Shown: positions 1 through 9,047 of the stretch, piece by piece
How the letters are laid out: each line of letters begins with the position of its first letter
How positions within the stretch are numbered: the stretch's first letter is position 1
Source of the DNA: Biomaibacter acetigenes
GTDB lineage: Bacteria > Bacillota > Thermosediminibacteria > Thermosediminibacterales > Tepidanaerobacteraceae
Reading direction: 5' to 3'
DNA: 64,000 nt
Assembly: GCF_003691585.1 (NCBI RefSeq)
Contig: NZ_CP033169.1
Location: forward strand, 2,852,001 to 2,916,000
Notes under the pieces: model-generated
What the model was told of the DNA's origin: nothing
The model's database searches: none
Seen by the model: only the letters and a program-made list of their open reading frames with translations
Made by a program: the position numbers and the translations under genes

Positions 1-5
1 AGAAG

Positions 6-48
6 AAGCTTGGGAACCCTTAAAGATAGAGAGACCCAAGCTTTTGTT
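6..48 (+). terminator. Rho-independent terminator at the window edge
   Basis: A 9-bp perfect stem (AAGCTTGGG pairing with CCCAAGCTT) is followed by a T-rich tail, so it would end a plus-strand transcript entering from outside the window. It also faces the 3' end of the transposase on the minus strand. Confidence 0.6.
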
Positions 49-74
49 TTCTCATTAAAAAGTGAGTAATGTAT

Positions 75-1787
75 TTATGATTTTGTACATTTTAAAATTT
101 TTTTCATCTGGCTTGTACTGACAATCTGATAATCCGTATGGAAACCAAATGCTTCGTGTATATCATCTGTAAAGTCTGTTCTTGTGTAAGCAGGTATGTA
201 ACCCTCACCTTTTACTTCCAAGAAATTCATATCTCTTAATCCATTAATGATTTCATAACATGTATATTTTCCGTTCAGCTTCTTTTCAAGGAGTCTATAG
301 ATGACTAAGGAAATGAAGCAGGTCGTAAAATGAGCCATTATTCTATCATCCCGGCTTAAGTATACCGGTCTAGCTTTAAATTCGCTTTTCATAATCCGGA
401 AGCACTCTTCGATTTCCCATCGCCTTCTATTCACATTGATGATTGAAGAAGCATCATCTTCAAGATTTGTACACACAGCATAGAAACCGTCAAATAGCGC
501 TTCTTTAGAAATGAGTTCGGTGTTGATGCGGTATATTTCATGTTCGGCAACCTCTCCTTCAGCAGTGCAGTGGCTTTTTTCTATGAATCTTTTGTAATCA
601 TTGGGGTTGCATCTTTCTATTTTTCCAGGGTTGGAATCAATTGCTTTTTGTGCCCGTTCTATCTGGGAGTTTCGGATATTTCTCTGATAATCACGATATT
701 TAATAGAGTAGGTAACAATGAGTTTCTGTTCTAACCCGTTTTCCTTTATCCAGCGTTCTTTATAGAACACCTTGTCCCTATCTTTGTTTTCGTCTAGTTC
801 AGCAATGTTGTAGGTTCTACCGTTATCAGCCAGAGACCAGCCCTTTGGGTCAAGGGCCCATTCCCTCAGGTGTGCTTTCAGCTTTTTGATGGACTGTGTT
901 GTAATAAATGCCCGTTCGCCTTTATTATTGAATTTCCTGTTGCTATCAGATGCCAGGCCTGCATCAGTACATACAATAAACCTGGAAAGATTAAAGTCGG
1001 ATAGAATTTTTTCCTCCAGAGGCTTTAAAGTCAACTGCTCATTGATATTCCCTTTGTTAATGACAAAAGCAAGAGGGACACCATCTCCGTCCATAAACAA
1101 CCCCATCTGTACGATAGGATTTGGTCTATGTTCTTTTGAAACACCATATTGTTTCAATCCCTCTTCCTGTTCGATTTCAAAGAAGTAATTCGTGCAGTCG
1201 TAATACAGCACACCTGTATTCCTCTTGGAAATTCTCAGACTGTTTTTGTACAGGTAAGACTGTATCAAATCAGCCTCCTTGGCAATGACCTCAAGGGCCC
1301 TGTATATATGCTGGAGTTCAAAATCAGGTTGCTCGATAAATTTTGTGGAAAGTTGAAAGGTTGCAAGTTTTGAAGAGGGATAGATGATTCTTGCATAAAG
1401 AAGTCTTGAAAGTACCGAGTCCAGGTTGAACGTGAATTTGTATTTCAAAGATATTTCTTTGCAAAGCTTATTGAGTTTAAGTTCATGGTATATCTTTTGA
1501 AGAAAAAGATAACCGCCGTTGAAAGAGTGCTGCTCACCCTTTGCAATTACCTTGGATGGGGAGTACTTGACGATGATCTCCCGGTTTTCCTCCTTTTCTT
1601 TTTGGTTAAGCTCTTCTATATATTTTTTCGCCCATTCAATGGGATCCTGTCCACCAAGTTTCTCTTTAAGTTCAGCATAAGTACCGAGCTTTTCAACCAC
1701 CTTTGTAGAACGTCTTCCGTTTTCGTATATAGATTTTGTTATGTACAGGGATGCGGCATTCTTTGATCTTGATACGCATAATCTCAT
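75..1787 (-). CDS. IS1634-family DDE transposase
   Basis: This is a full-length transposase of about 570 residues of the IS1634 (IS4-superfamily) type. The catalytic triad can be placed: the first Asp in YYDCTNYFF, the second in FIVCTDAGLAS, and the Glu in WEIEECFRIMKSEF. The chosen start (MRLCVS) has a GGGAGG ribosome binding site a few bases upstream, whereas a longer reading from 1823 has none. No inverted repeats were resolved, so the exact element ends are not given. The gene reads intact and could be active. It lies at the left edge of a segment that also holds other mobile and decaying genes. Confidence 0.9.
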   Translation of the reverse strand: MRLCVSRSKNAASLYITKSIYENGRRSTKVVEKLGTYAELKEKLGGQDPIEWAKKYIEELNQKEKEENREIIVKYSPSKVIAKGEQHSFNGGYLFLQKIYHELKLNKLCKEISLKYKFTFNLDSVLSRLLYARIIYPSSKLATFQLSTKFIEQPDFELQHIYRALEVIAKEADLIQSYLYKNSLRISKRNTGVLYYDCTNYFFEIEQEEGLKQYGVSKEHRPNPIVQMGLFMDGDGVPLAFVINKGNINEQLTLKPLEEKILSDFNLSRFIVCTDAGLASDSNRKFNNKGERAFITTQSIKKLKAHLREWALDPKGWSLADNGRTYNIAELDENKDRDKVFYKERWIKENGLEQKLIVTYSIKYRDYQRNIRNSQIERAQKAIDSNPGKIERCNPNDYKRFIEKSHCTAEGEVAEHEIYRINTELISKEALFDGFYAVCTNLEDDASSIINVNRRRWEIEECFRIMKSEFKARPVYLSRDDRIMAHFTTCFISLVIYRLLEKKLNGKYTCYEIINGLRDMNFLEVKGEGYIPAYTRTDFTDDIHEAFGFHTDYQIVSTSQMKKILKCTKS

Positions 1788-1875
1788 AGTGAAATACCTC
1801 CCATCCCTTTTATTGTAACACATTTCGCAAAATTACGCAATATTTCCATGGCTAAATTTGACTTTTTTTAATAAA

Positions 1876-1899
1876 AAAAGCCCTGTTTTCAAGGCTTTT
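1876..1899. terminator. AT-flanked stem-loop upstream of the transposase
   Basis: AAAAGCC pairs with GGCTTTT around a 10-nt loop, with A- and T-tracts on either side, so it could terminate in either direction. It may shield the transposase from outside transcription, a common arrangement for insertion sequences. That role is inference. Confidence 0.4.
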
Positions 1900-1963
1900 A
1901 ACGATTTCGATACTTATTCAACTGTCAAAGACCCGAAACATAGAAATTAAACCAACGTAGATG

Positions 1964-1991
1964 TTTACTTTTATTGTTTTTGTGTTATAAT
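1964..1991 (+). promoter_or_regulatory. Sigma-A-type promoter for the antisense RNA
   Basis: TTTACT and a perfect TATAAT are separated by 16 bp. Transcription would begin near 1998 and run into the terminator at about 2052-2088, converging on the holin-like toxin gene. Confidence 0.6.
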
Positions 1992-1997
1992 AAAGAT

Positions 1998-2088
1998 AAG
2001 GAAATTGGAAACCGCAAGATGCGGTTGCCCAAAACGGTTAAACTTTAAAGTATAACCACTCTGGGGTCAGCAGGGTGGTTATTTTTTT
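1998..2088 (+). ncRNA. Candidate type I antitoxin RNA
   Basis: From a strong promoter, about 90 nt would be transcribed. It contains a small hairpin (ACCGCA / TGCGGT) near 2010-2025 and ends in a strong intrinsic terminator in which ATAACCAC pairs with GTGGTTAT, followed by seven T residues. The last part is complementary to the 3' end and downstream region of the 28-residue toxin gene on the other strand. That geometry matches the TxpA/RatA and BsrG/SR4 type I pairs of Bacillus. No conserved protein is encoded. The RNA's function is inferred from layout only. Confidence 0.6.
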
Positions 2089-2165
2089 GTCCCAAACTTC
2101 AGAACTGCTATCACGAACATCCCGAACATTATCATCAAAGATAATGCTTCGTATGTACTCATCAT
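2079..2165 (-). CDS. Putative holin-like toxin, type I TA (28 aa)
   Basis: A 28-codon gene encodes a peptide beginning MMSTYEALSLMIMFG and ending KFGTKK. It has a short negatively charged start, one hydrophobic membrane segment and a lysine-rich tail. This is the signature of the putative holin-like toxin family (Hol_Tox, related to TxpA/BsrG), whose members begin MSTYEAL. The start could be either of two adjacent ATG codons, preceded by GGGTGG. That weak ribosome binding site overlaps a stem (2175-2180 with 2189-2194), a common way for type I toxins to hide their translation start. Its 3' end overlaps the convergent RNA listed separately. Confidence 0.75.
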   Translation of the reverse strand: MMSTYEALSLMIMFGMFVIAVLKFGTKK

Positions 2166-2224
2166 AGCAACCACCCACTTTGCAAGGGAAGTGGCAACCA
2201 CACCCTGCTTTATCCAATTCCTTA

Positions 2225-2262
2225 GTGAGTCAGGGGACGGTTCTCTGACTCACTGACTCACC
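2225..2262. repeat. REP-like palindromic repeat, copy 1
   Basis: TGAGTCA flanks a GGGGACGGTTCTC core and is followed by a second TGACTCA. The same 27-bp unit is present in inverted orientation at 34163-34189. It is an intergenic, imperfectly palindromic repeat of the REP type often spread by IS200-like (TnpA-REP) enzymes; none is seen in this window. Confidence 0.7.
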
Positions 2263-2280
2263 TTTTGTCATACGGATATC

Positions 2281-2751
2281 TCAAGATGGTACCTGAAATT
2301 GCACCATCTTTTTTATCCGTAATGCAAAGTCTCTGGCATTGTTCAAATCTTCGTCATCCGGATGCCCTTTATTTATTCCTCCTACCAGTTTGAAGGGACC
2401 GAAAGTATCAAACCCCTTACAAGCAAAGCTGCCTACTACGTTAAATTCTTTTTTTGATAAGAGCTCTTTCGCAAATTCGTTGAACTTATCGCTACCCATC
2501 CCGCCAGTTGAAAATACAAAGACTTTCTTATTTTTGTCGGATGGTATTTTGTCAATTAAGGCCAGCATATCTCTATCAAATTTTCCCCAATATATTCCTG
2601 AACCAAAACCTATAATATCATAATTAGTTATTATACCAGGTCCTGATTCCTGGATATCCACAAGATCCGCTTCTAAGGCCTGTGCCATGACTTCAGCCAC
2701 TTTCAGAGTATTTTTGTGATGGTAGGATCTTACTAATATAAGGCTTTTCAT
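2281..2751 (-). CDS. Flavodoxin-domain protein
   Basis: This protein of about 156 residues belongs to the flavodoxin family and would bind FMN as a soluble electron carrier or small reductase. The N-terminal strand and loop LVRSYHHKNTLKVA fits the phosphate-binding position, although the usual T/S-rich loop is altered. The motif GFGSGIYWGKF near residue 55 and VFSTGGMGSD near residue 85 match the second and third FMN loops. The start is set at the third Met, which has GAGGG six bases upstream. It stands alone, with no recognisable redox partner next to it, so its role is unknown. Confidence 0.75.
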   Translation of the reverse strand: MKSLILVRSYHHKNTLKVAEVMAQALEADLVDIQESGPGIITNYDIIGFGSGIYWGKFDRDMLALIDKIPSDKNKKVFVFSTGGMGSDKFNEFAKELLSKKEFNVVGSFACKGFDTFGPFKLVGGINKGHPDDEDLNNARDFALRIKKMVQFQVPS

Positions 2752-2769
2752 AGACATCCCTCTTTCCAT

Positions 2770-3214
2770 TTGTGGGTATTGTCAAATTCATCACAAAATG
2801 GAAAAGTTTTTGATTTAACGTATAACAAATACACCCCACCTGCTGGAATTTTTACAGCTCAGTTAATAGATGGAAATGCAACCTTACTATTTGTTTGGTG
2901 CTTAAGTAGTCGGAGCATTTTCTCCGTAAATGGCGTATAGCCATAATAAGCGCTTAGCTTACAATATAATATTCAATAAATAATTGAAAAATCCTTTTTT
3001 GGTTCTGGCTATGCCAGGTTAGGTAATACGTATTATTTACTTGAAATATTAATATTAAGCCTTTTTTAAAAGTTTATACATGTTTTTCGTAAACTCGGGC
3101 TAAAGTTTTTCTTAGGGCTCTCGTTTTCCCAGATATGATACAGACGTTCAGCTTTTACTCACTTCAATATACTAATTACGGCTATTCTGAGAAGAATACT
3201 TTCAACTATAATGA
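2770..3214. other. Intergenic region, no gene recognised
   Basis: This is AT-rich sequence between the flavodoxin gene and the broken old-yellow-enzyme gene. It holds a few small stem-loops (for example GGAGCATTTTCTCC near 2919) but no coding frame or RNA that I can identify. Confidence 0.5.
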
Positions 3215-4630
3215 TTAAATATTCATCGCTATTTCATAGGCATCCCATATCACACCCATGAAATTAGAAACTTGTTTTGCATCTCCAATAAGATGTACAG
3301 GGATGCCGCAATCTTTTATCTGCTCATAAAGCTTGTTGTCACTATTGTACCCCACTGCAGTTATAACAGTATCTGCTTCTATATCTTTAAGTCCATCTGC
3401 AGTTTTCACAGTAACACTACTCTCTGTAACCGCTGAATATTCACCAGCATGCAGGCTGGCAATCGTTTCAGCTGTTACTTCTGTATCAGATGTATCCTGA
3501 TACCCAATTTTTCGAGCTGGAGCTTGTACCATTCAATCAGTTTCTTGTCACTCTCTTTGAAGTCTGGTGCTGCTGCCGCTATAAAACTCTCCACCAAGTT
3601 CCCCGCTTTTTTCGTACAGGCTAACATTATGTCCGCGCAGCGCACTCACACGAGCTGCCTCCATGCCCCCTATACCGCCGCCGATTACAACTACATTTTT
3701 CTTTTCTATTGCAGGTTTTATTTCATATGCTTTTTCACGGCACACAGCAGGATTTACTGCACAGCACATATCTTTGCCCTCAAAAATACATGCCAGGCAG
3801 CCGTTATGGCAGGCAATACACGGCGTATATTTTCAATGTCACCTTTTTCGACTTTAGCCGGCCAATCTGGATCTGCCAGTAATGGACGGGTAAGTCCAAC
3901 TGCATCTATCTCTCCTCTTGCCGCCGCATCTGCGGCTGTATACGGATCATCCATACGTCCTGCACAAATAACAGGTATACTGACAAATTTCTTGATGTAT
4001 TTATCGTCGTTAAGGTTACATGCTTTGGGCATATATACAGGGGGGAGCCCAGTACCATGAATCATAGGTCCCATTGTCTGCATCCAGTGCATCATAGCCT
4101 GCTTCTCCAAGGATTTCTCCAAGGATTTTAGCCACCTTCGCGCTCTCTTCAAGGTCCCGCCCAAATTCCTCAAATTCCTCGCCCGGAAGCACGCCTTTAT
4201 TGAAGCCTTTCATATAACTGCGCACGCTATAGCGCACCGTAACGGGAAAATCTTTGCCGCATTTTGCTTTAATGGCCTAGCCTGGACTATTTCGCAGGGG
4301 AAACGCAGACGGTTTTCAAGACTGCCGCCATATTTGTCCGTACGTTTATTCGTACAGCTCATGGTGAACTGGTCGAGCAGATAACCTTCGTGCACAGCAT
4401 GTATCTCGACACCGTCAAATCCCGCTTCCTTAGCAATTGCTGCACCACTGGCAAAACAATCTATATAGTGTTGTATTTCAGATATAGTCAGCGCACGGTG
4501 GCGAACGGCAGGATTCCAAACATTCGGCAAGTCATCCGAAGGCGCAATCGCTTCACCTTCGCATAGCCATTGAGGTGCAGTACGACCCGAGCCGGCAGTC
4601 AGCTGGATAAGTATTTTTGTATCGCATTGA
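3215..4630 (-). pseudogene. Decayed old-yellow-enzyme / 2,4-dienoyl-CoA reductase-like gene
   Basis: Fragments in at least four frame segments line up in order with a two-domain NADH:flavin oxidoreductase of the FadH/BaiCD type. First comes the TIM barrel (EAGFDGVEIHAVHEGYLLDQF at about 4390-4450, then KYGGSLENR). Next are the [4Fe-4S] cysteines, readable only in a shifted frame as CIACHNGCLAC near 3780-3820. Last is the FAD/NAD domain (VVVIGGGIGGMEAA near 3680) and the C-terminal VITAVGYNSDN. The first roughly 95 residues are absent, and several frameshifts break the rest. It is divergent from the TetR gene to the right, which is also inactivated. The pair was probably a regulated oxidoreductase module that is now dead. 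Confidence 0.85.
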
Positions 4631-4654
4631 AAATTGCACTAGTTATGCTATATT
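4627..4654 (+). promoter_or_regulatory. Promoter of the tetR-like gene
   Basis: TTGAAA and TATATT are spaced by 16 bp, about 30 bases before the tetR start codon and its GGAGG site. It sits in the short divergent region where a TetR operator would be expected, but I did not find a clear palindrome. Confidence 0.5.
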
Positions 4655-4683
4655 GGTTACAGAACAGTAATGGAGGAACTTAG

Positions 4684-5316
4684 ATGAATATGAATGAAGC
4701 TACAACATCCGAAAGGATTATCGACTGCGCCCTTGAACTATTCAAGCAGAAGGGCTTCGATAATGTAACCGTAAACGATATTTGCGATGCAGCAAACATA
4801 ACAAAGGGGACCTTTTATTATCATTTTAAATCAAAAGATGATTTGCTGGGAAAATTCTACACAAAGGTATATGATTTAAACAAGCAGAGCATTTCACGCC
4901 TGCTGTCTACAACCAATTTCTGGGAGCAAGTATGGATCATAGTAGGCGACTATGTGGATTATACTATCCAATACGGTCATGGAATCTTAAAGCAGGTGTT
5001 CAAGGCAAATTTAAATGAAAACAGAGGGACTTTTTCTTTATAAGATAGCTTCGTGCCGCAGCTGTTGCTTACTATAATCAAAAAAGCTCAAGAAGCCGGC
5101 CATGTCCATAATCAGTCCTCTCCTGAAAGCCTATATGAAGCCGCTTGCCATATTGTAATTGGAATTGCAGTGTTGTGGTGCATACATAATGGCGGTTTTG
5201 ATGAGAAGTCTATTATACTAAGTAATTTAGAGGCACTCTTTGATGTGCCGCCCGAATTCAGTCTGATTAATACAGGGAAAAGTAAAAGCACAGGACCTTC
5301 AAGTCAAATCGAATAA
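4684..5316 (+). pseudogene. TetR/AcrR regulator with in-frame stop
   Basis: The N-terminal helix-turn-helix is typical of TetR: ERIIDCALELFKQKGFDNVTV, then DICDAANITKGTFYYHFKSKDDLL. Translation from ATG 4684 (GGAGG upstream) meets a TAA at 5041-5043. The same frame then continues without further stops to 5316, and the downstream part (QLLLTIIKKAQEAG) reads as the rest of a TetR ligand domain, giving about 210 codons in all. A single nonsense change therefore splits it. It faces the decayed oxidoreductase gene, which it probably controlled. A truncated DNA-binding domain could still be made. Confidence 0.85.
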
Positions 5317-5589
5317 TCCGAGTCAAAAAGCTCCTTCTGCATTCGACGTGGGAGTATTAGCGCTCGTATCACAGTTTTACTGTGTTGGTTCGATACGGCA
5401 GAAGTATTTCTGATTTCGGCAGCATAGTTCTCCATCCTTTTCAGGATGTGATGGATTTTGGCTGAAGCCTTGTTCCACAACGTTTCGCACTATCCGTGCC
5501 CCAAATATGATTTGAGCGGCTCGCCGTAACGTTACGTAGTAAATAAGAATATATTTTGTGTTCATGGTTGCGGCGGCTGAACGCAGGCT

Positions 5590-5890
5590 TTTACAACATT
5601 TAGACCTTTGCCGACTACATATTCGATGAAAGCAAGTTCACGCAGGGACTTACACCGCAGGATCTGAAAGATTGCAAATATTTCTCGAAGAAAAGGAAAA
5701 CCTGATCCTTTACGGCAACGTGGGAATCGGCAAAACCCATCTTGCCATAGCAATCGGGGTTGAGGCCTGCAAAAAAGGCTACAACGTAAAGTTTTTCCGT
5801 ACTGCAGCACTGGTAAACCGGCTGGTAGAAGCCAGGAAAGGAGGTGAACTTTCTGGGGTACTGAAATGGCCCTCCAAACTGGATTTTTAA
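5590..5890 (+). pseudogene. IstB (IS21 helper ATPase) relic
   Basis: An N-terminal stretch (TFADYIFDESKFTQGLTPQDL) in one frame is followed after a frameshift by LEEKENLILYGNVGIGKTHLA, an IstB/DnaC-like Walker A region. The similarity stops after about 70 further residues, where an intact IstB would run to about 250. It is a frameshifted, truncated insertion-sequence remnant, unrelated in position to the more complete IS21 element at 15.2-18.0 kb. Confidence 0.75.
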
Positions 5891-5901
5891 GTAATTTTCC
5901 A

Positions 5902-7560
5902 TTAAAAATAGGCATTTCTTAAATCGTTCGCATATTTTTTACCCATCTTCTCTACTTTACTCACCAATAGGTCAAATGGGGTAAATGATTTTGTCAGGCA
6001 TTTAATATCAGCCATATCAAAAGGAATTATATATTTACCACCAAAGTATTGGTATTCAATTTCTTTTAATGCAGTTTTTGTAAAACCAGAAGAACTAAAA
6101 ACTACTGCTGATTTTATCCCCTTTGAATCCATAATTGGTATTAAGTTTCTTATTTCTGACACTTTAACTTTTCTTTTTTTATTTTTACATTCAACTAAAA
6201 TTAATGGCCCCAATTCCCAAAGAATGCTCTCGTATGAAACATTGCTACAGTAAAGATCAACTTCTTCCCTTTCCTTTCTTGCCCTTCTTCCTGTAATAAT
6301 TAAACCTGGTATTGTTCTAAAAAAATAATCTGCCAGCTCCTCCAATTTAATTCCTTTATTGTAAGTATCTGATGAACTCATTACTCCATTTAGTAATTTT
6401 CTAAACTTCTTCTCTTTAAAATGAACTGTATTAAGTCTTTCTTTAACTTTTTTTTGATAGTATTTCGATAATAATCTGTATATTGAAGGTAAATACGCAT
6501 ACCTACTCCTCAGTAGAAAAATAACATTCTTAGAAATACCTGTTTCCTCTTCACCAGCCAGGTAGCTTCTAATCTGAAAAATACTCTTCATAAAAACAGT
6601 TAATTGTTTTTCTTTTTCAATTATCCTATCTTTTACTTCAACGCATGGACTTATATACATAGCAATAAATTCACAAAAGTCAACATACAACTTTTCAATT
6701 ATCGGATACTCAAATTCTGTGATCGGCAATGTAGCCAATGCGTATAACAATACATATTGCCACTCAACAAAAAGTTCTTGTTGCTCAAATAAATAGCCAT
6801 ATGAATAAACTGGATTATTTATTATGTCTTCCACTTCTCCAATACTCCATTGTCCTAGATAACTACTGTCGACCTTTCTAATAAACTTTTCAAATGAGTT
6901 ATCAATAGGTAGAATCCATCCGCCTTCCAGTAACAATGTCCAATACCCCATCTCATTATCAGGTAATGCAGATAAAATTTTTCGTCCTATGAAGCTTTTT
7001 AAAATAAACGAACGGGTAAAACATTGATAACCCTTTAAGTGCGGTTGTTCACGATCAATCCAAAGATTTATAATGCTTTCTATTAAGCTCTCTTCTTTAG
7101 AATGGTAGCTTTTTGAACCATAAAGAACCAGAATTACCGCATCGTCTTTTTCAAACATTAATCGTTGCGGGCATTTTATCTTTTTATCTTTAACTAAGTG
7201 ATGAATAAACAAATTTAAGAATACTTCTGAACTCACATATTGATATCTTTGAGTTTCATTAATAAAATTTTCAAGTGAGTGGTCTTGTTCACAAATATTA
7301 TTAAAAAATGACTTGATTTTTTCTTCCCATATTTCTTTCAATAAATGGACACGTTTGCTATCTCCTGCAATTATAAAAATCTTTGGACATGGATCAAAAT
7401 CGGGTAAATCTAATTTGAAATTAAATGCTTCTGCCGAAAAATCAGTAAATGGATACCGCAAATTATCAGTAACTTTAAACACACATTTATTCGTTTTCTT
7501 ATTAATGTAGCTATTAATAACAGCAAATATAAGTCCAGTATCTTCAAAATGCTTAAACAT
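5902..7560 (-). CDS. PD-(D/E)XK nuclease-domain protein (552 aa)
   Basis: The last 150 residues contain a restriction-endonuclease-like fold: an acidic helix (LEELADYFFRTIPG), then EEVDLYCS and LILVECKNKKRKV, which supply the D...ExK metal site of Mrr-type PD-(D/E)XK enzymes. The first 400 residues are not recognised. The start is the ATG with GGAGGGG directly upstream, and the longer 567-residue reading lacks one. Codon use is AT-rich, and the gene sits 158 bp from a HEPN-type gene on the same strand. Nuclease plus HEPN is a frequent anti-phage pairing, so a defence role is plausible but unproven. Confidence 0.7.
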   Translation of the reverse strand: MFKHFEDTGLIFAVINSYINKKTNKCVFKVTDNLRYPFTDFSAEAFNFKLDLPDFDPCPKIFIIAGDSKRVHLLKEIWEEKIKSFFNNICEQDHSLENFINETQRYQYVSSEVFLNLFIHHLVKDKKIKCPQRLMFEKDDAVILVLYGSKSYHSKEESLIESIINLWIDREQPHLKGYQCFTRSFILKSFIGRKILSALPDNEMGYWTLLLEGGWILPIDNSFEKFIRKVDSSYLGQWSIGEVEDIINNPVYSYGYLFEQQELFVEWQYVLLYALATLPITEFEYPIIEKLYVDFCEFIAMYISPCVEVKDRIIEKEKQLTVFMKSIFQIRSYLAGEEETGISKNVIFLLRSRYAYLPSIYRLLSKYYQKKVKERLNTVHFKEKKFRKLLNGVMSSSDTYNKGIKLEELADYFFRTIPGLIITGRRARKEREEVDLYCSNVSYESILWELGPLILVECKNKKRKVKVSEIRNLIPIMDSKGIKSAVVFSSSGFTKTALKEIEYQYFGGKYIIPFDMADIKCLTKSFTPFDLLVSKVEKMGKKYANDLRNAYF

Positions 7561-7717
7561 GCTCCCCTCCGTAAAAGAAATTATTTCGCACAACCACATC
7601 CTCAAGCTTACAGGCTAAGTCTAAATGTGTCTGCCTGAATCTCCCTCTTGTCCGAATGCAATTCGTATAATCATTGTTTGTTATTTATATTTTTTCTAAT
7701 TGATGTTGTCTATTAGA

Positions 7718-8399
7718 CTAAAAACTTAAGTTATTCATATTTCGTTTTATGAGCTGTTGTATTGTAGCTAATAAGACTGACTGAGCCATTAAGATAGTAT
7801 AGTAATAATCATTCTCATATTGCTCAAATTCTTCCATCGCATCAAATATGTGATACTTACCGGGAAAGTTCAGTCCTCCATGTATAATTTTTGATCTATA
7901 ATTATACATGTTTTTTAATAATCTCTTATATTTAATTGGAGTTCCTAGGAAAATCTGTGTTTTCTCAATTAACTGTTTTTTTATTTTATGCTTACTAGAG
8001 CAATACAGAGCTTCTAAACCAATCATGGAAAAAAACAAATCCATTCCCTGGTTTGATTCACTACTTGAACTTAAAAAATTCAATTGAGGAAATACCCCAA
8101 TCTTTTATTTCATATATGGGTCTGTCAATAACCTCTAGATCAGCATTAGCTACTAAATAAATATGGTTTCTTAACCCTGTTCTGCATAATTTTAATCTTC
8201 CATCATCTTTAATAAGCCGTTGAAAGTTAACGAGAACCTCTTGATTAAGTAAATCTTCTGTGTGGAGCGGAAAAATTATTGGTGTAAATACTATTTCTTC
8301 AACCACTTCTTCTATAATTCCATTGAAAAGATAGTCATCATTAGGTAATGGTAATAAAATTGGAAGTATGATTTCGACTTGACGGGTTATTGTTTGCAC
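7718..8399 (-). pseudogene. Apea-type HEPN gene with a frameshift
   Basis: Two overlapping frames read as one protein of about 225 residues. The first starts at a GTG with an excellent TAGGAGGTG site and gives 112 residues ending IEFFKFK. The second, shifted by one base at a T-run in the coding strand near 8072-8077, continues as LSSSSESNQGMD. It contains YNYRSKIIHGG near 7885-7915, the R-x4-H ribonuclease motif of Apea-like HEPN domains. Removing one T restores a single reading frame. A sequencing error, phase-variable tract or real inactivation are all possible. HEPN proteins are typically RNA-cutting toxins or abortive-infection effectors. It lies upstream of the PD-(D/E)XK protein on the same strand. 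Confidence 0.6.
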
Positions 8400-8810
8400 A
8401 GTTTCACCTCCTAAATATTTTCAAGCTTGCACAACTTTTCAATATCGGTTCTATCTCGAAAATAAATACCAGCAAAAAAGGCAAAAAACAACAACCACCT
8501 AAACCCAGAAAAGTCGTTTTTAAAAAGAGTATCCCCGCTTTGAATCAGGGCTTTGCTATCTGGGTTCATAGAAAAACTTGCTTTTTGATACATCAGAAAT
8601 TTTGAGCAGAAAATCGAGATTGCAACCCTTAGAATATAAATGCTTTATTATGTCTATCTTATCTGCTATAGACGGTTGGTTTTTTTAGAAGTTCTTTCAG
8701 ATAAGCAATTTCGAAGTCTTTATCGACAATGATAGAACAAAGCTAATATTTTTCCTTTTTGAGATTTACTTTTTCGTCATTATCGTTACCATCGTTACGG
8801 TTTAAAAGTT

Positions 8811-8918
8811 TTTTCTCCAGTAATCGATTGTACTTTTTGAGATGCCGTATTTCCTACAGACAGCAATCTTAGTGGTGCATGAGCTCTGAGCTTCGGATAA
8901 GATAGCGAGCTTTTCTTC
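8811..8918 (-). pseudogene. Transposase OrfA (helix-turn-helix) relic
   Basis: The minus strand reads EEKLAILSEAQSSCTTKIAVC, then RKYGISKSTIDYWRKNF, a helix-turn-helix like the first open reading frame of IS3-type transposases, in a frame closed on both sides. The neighbouring 8400-8810 and 8919-9047 sequence shows further broken fragments but nothing intact. Confidence 0.55.
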
Positions 8919-9047
8919 ATTATTTTATCATGTTTGCGTTTTGGTCCAATTCTCTTGAGGGGCCAGCAAGCCTTACATGCGTTGATAATTAAGGTTTTCA
9001 GCCATGTTTATGTCCCCAAAAACCCATCTCTTTTTTCTTCTTCCTTG

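Noticed and set aside
8060-8084. Programmed frameshift in the HEPN gene
   Set aside because: No canonical slippery heptamer in the needed frame and no stimulatory structure was seen; a simple one-base insertion explains it.
8411-8593. 60-codon minus-strand frame
   Set aside because: No ribosome binding site; it lies in a stretch with transposase debris.
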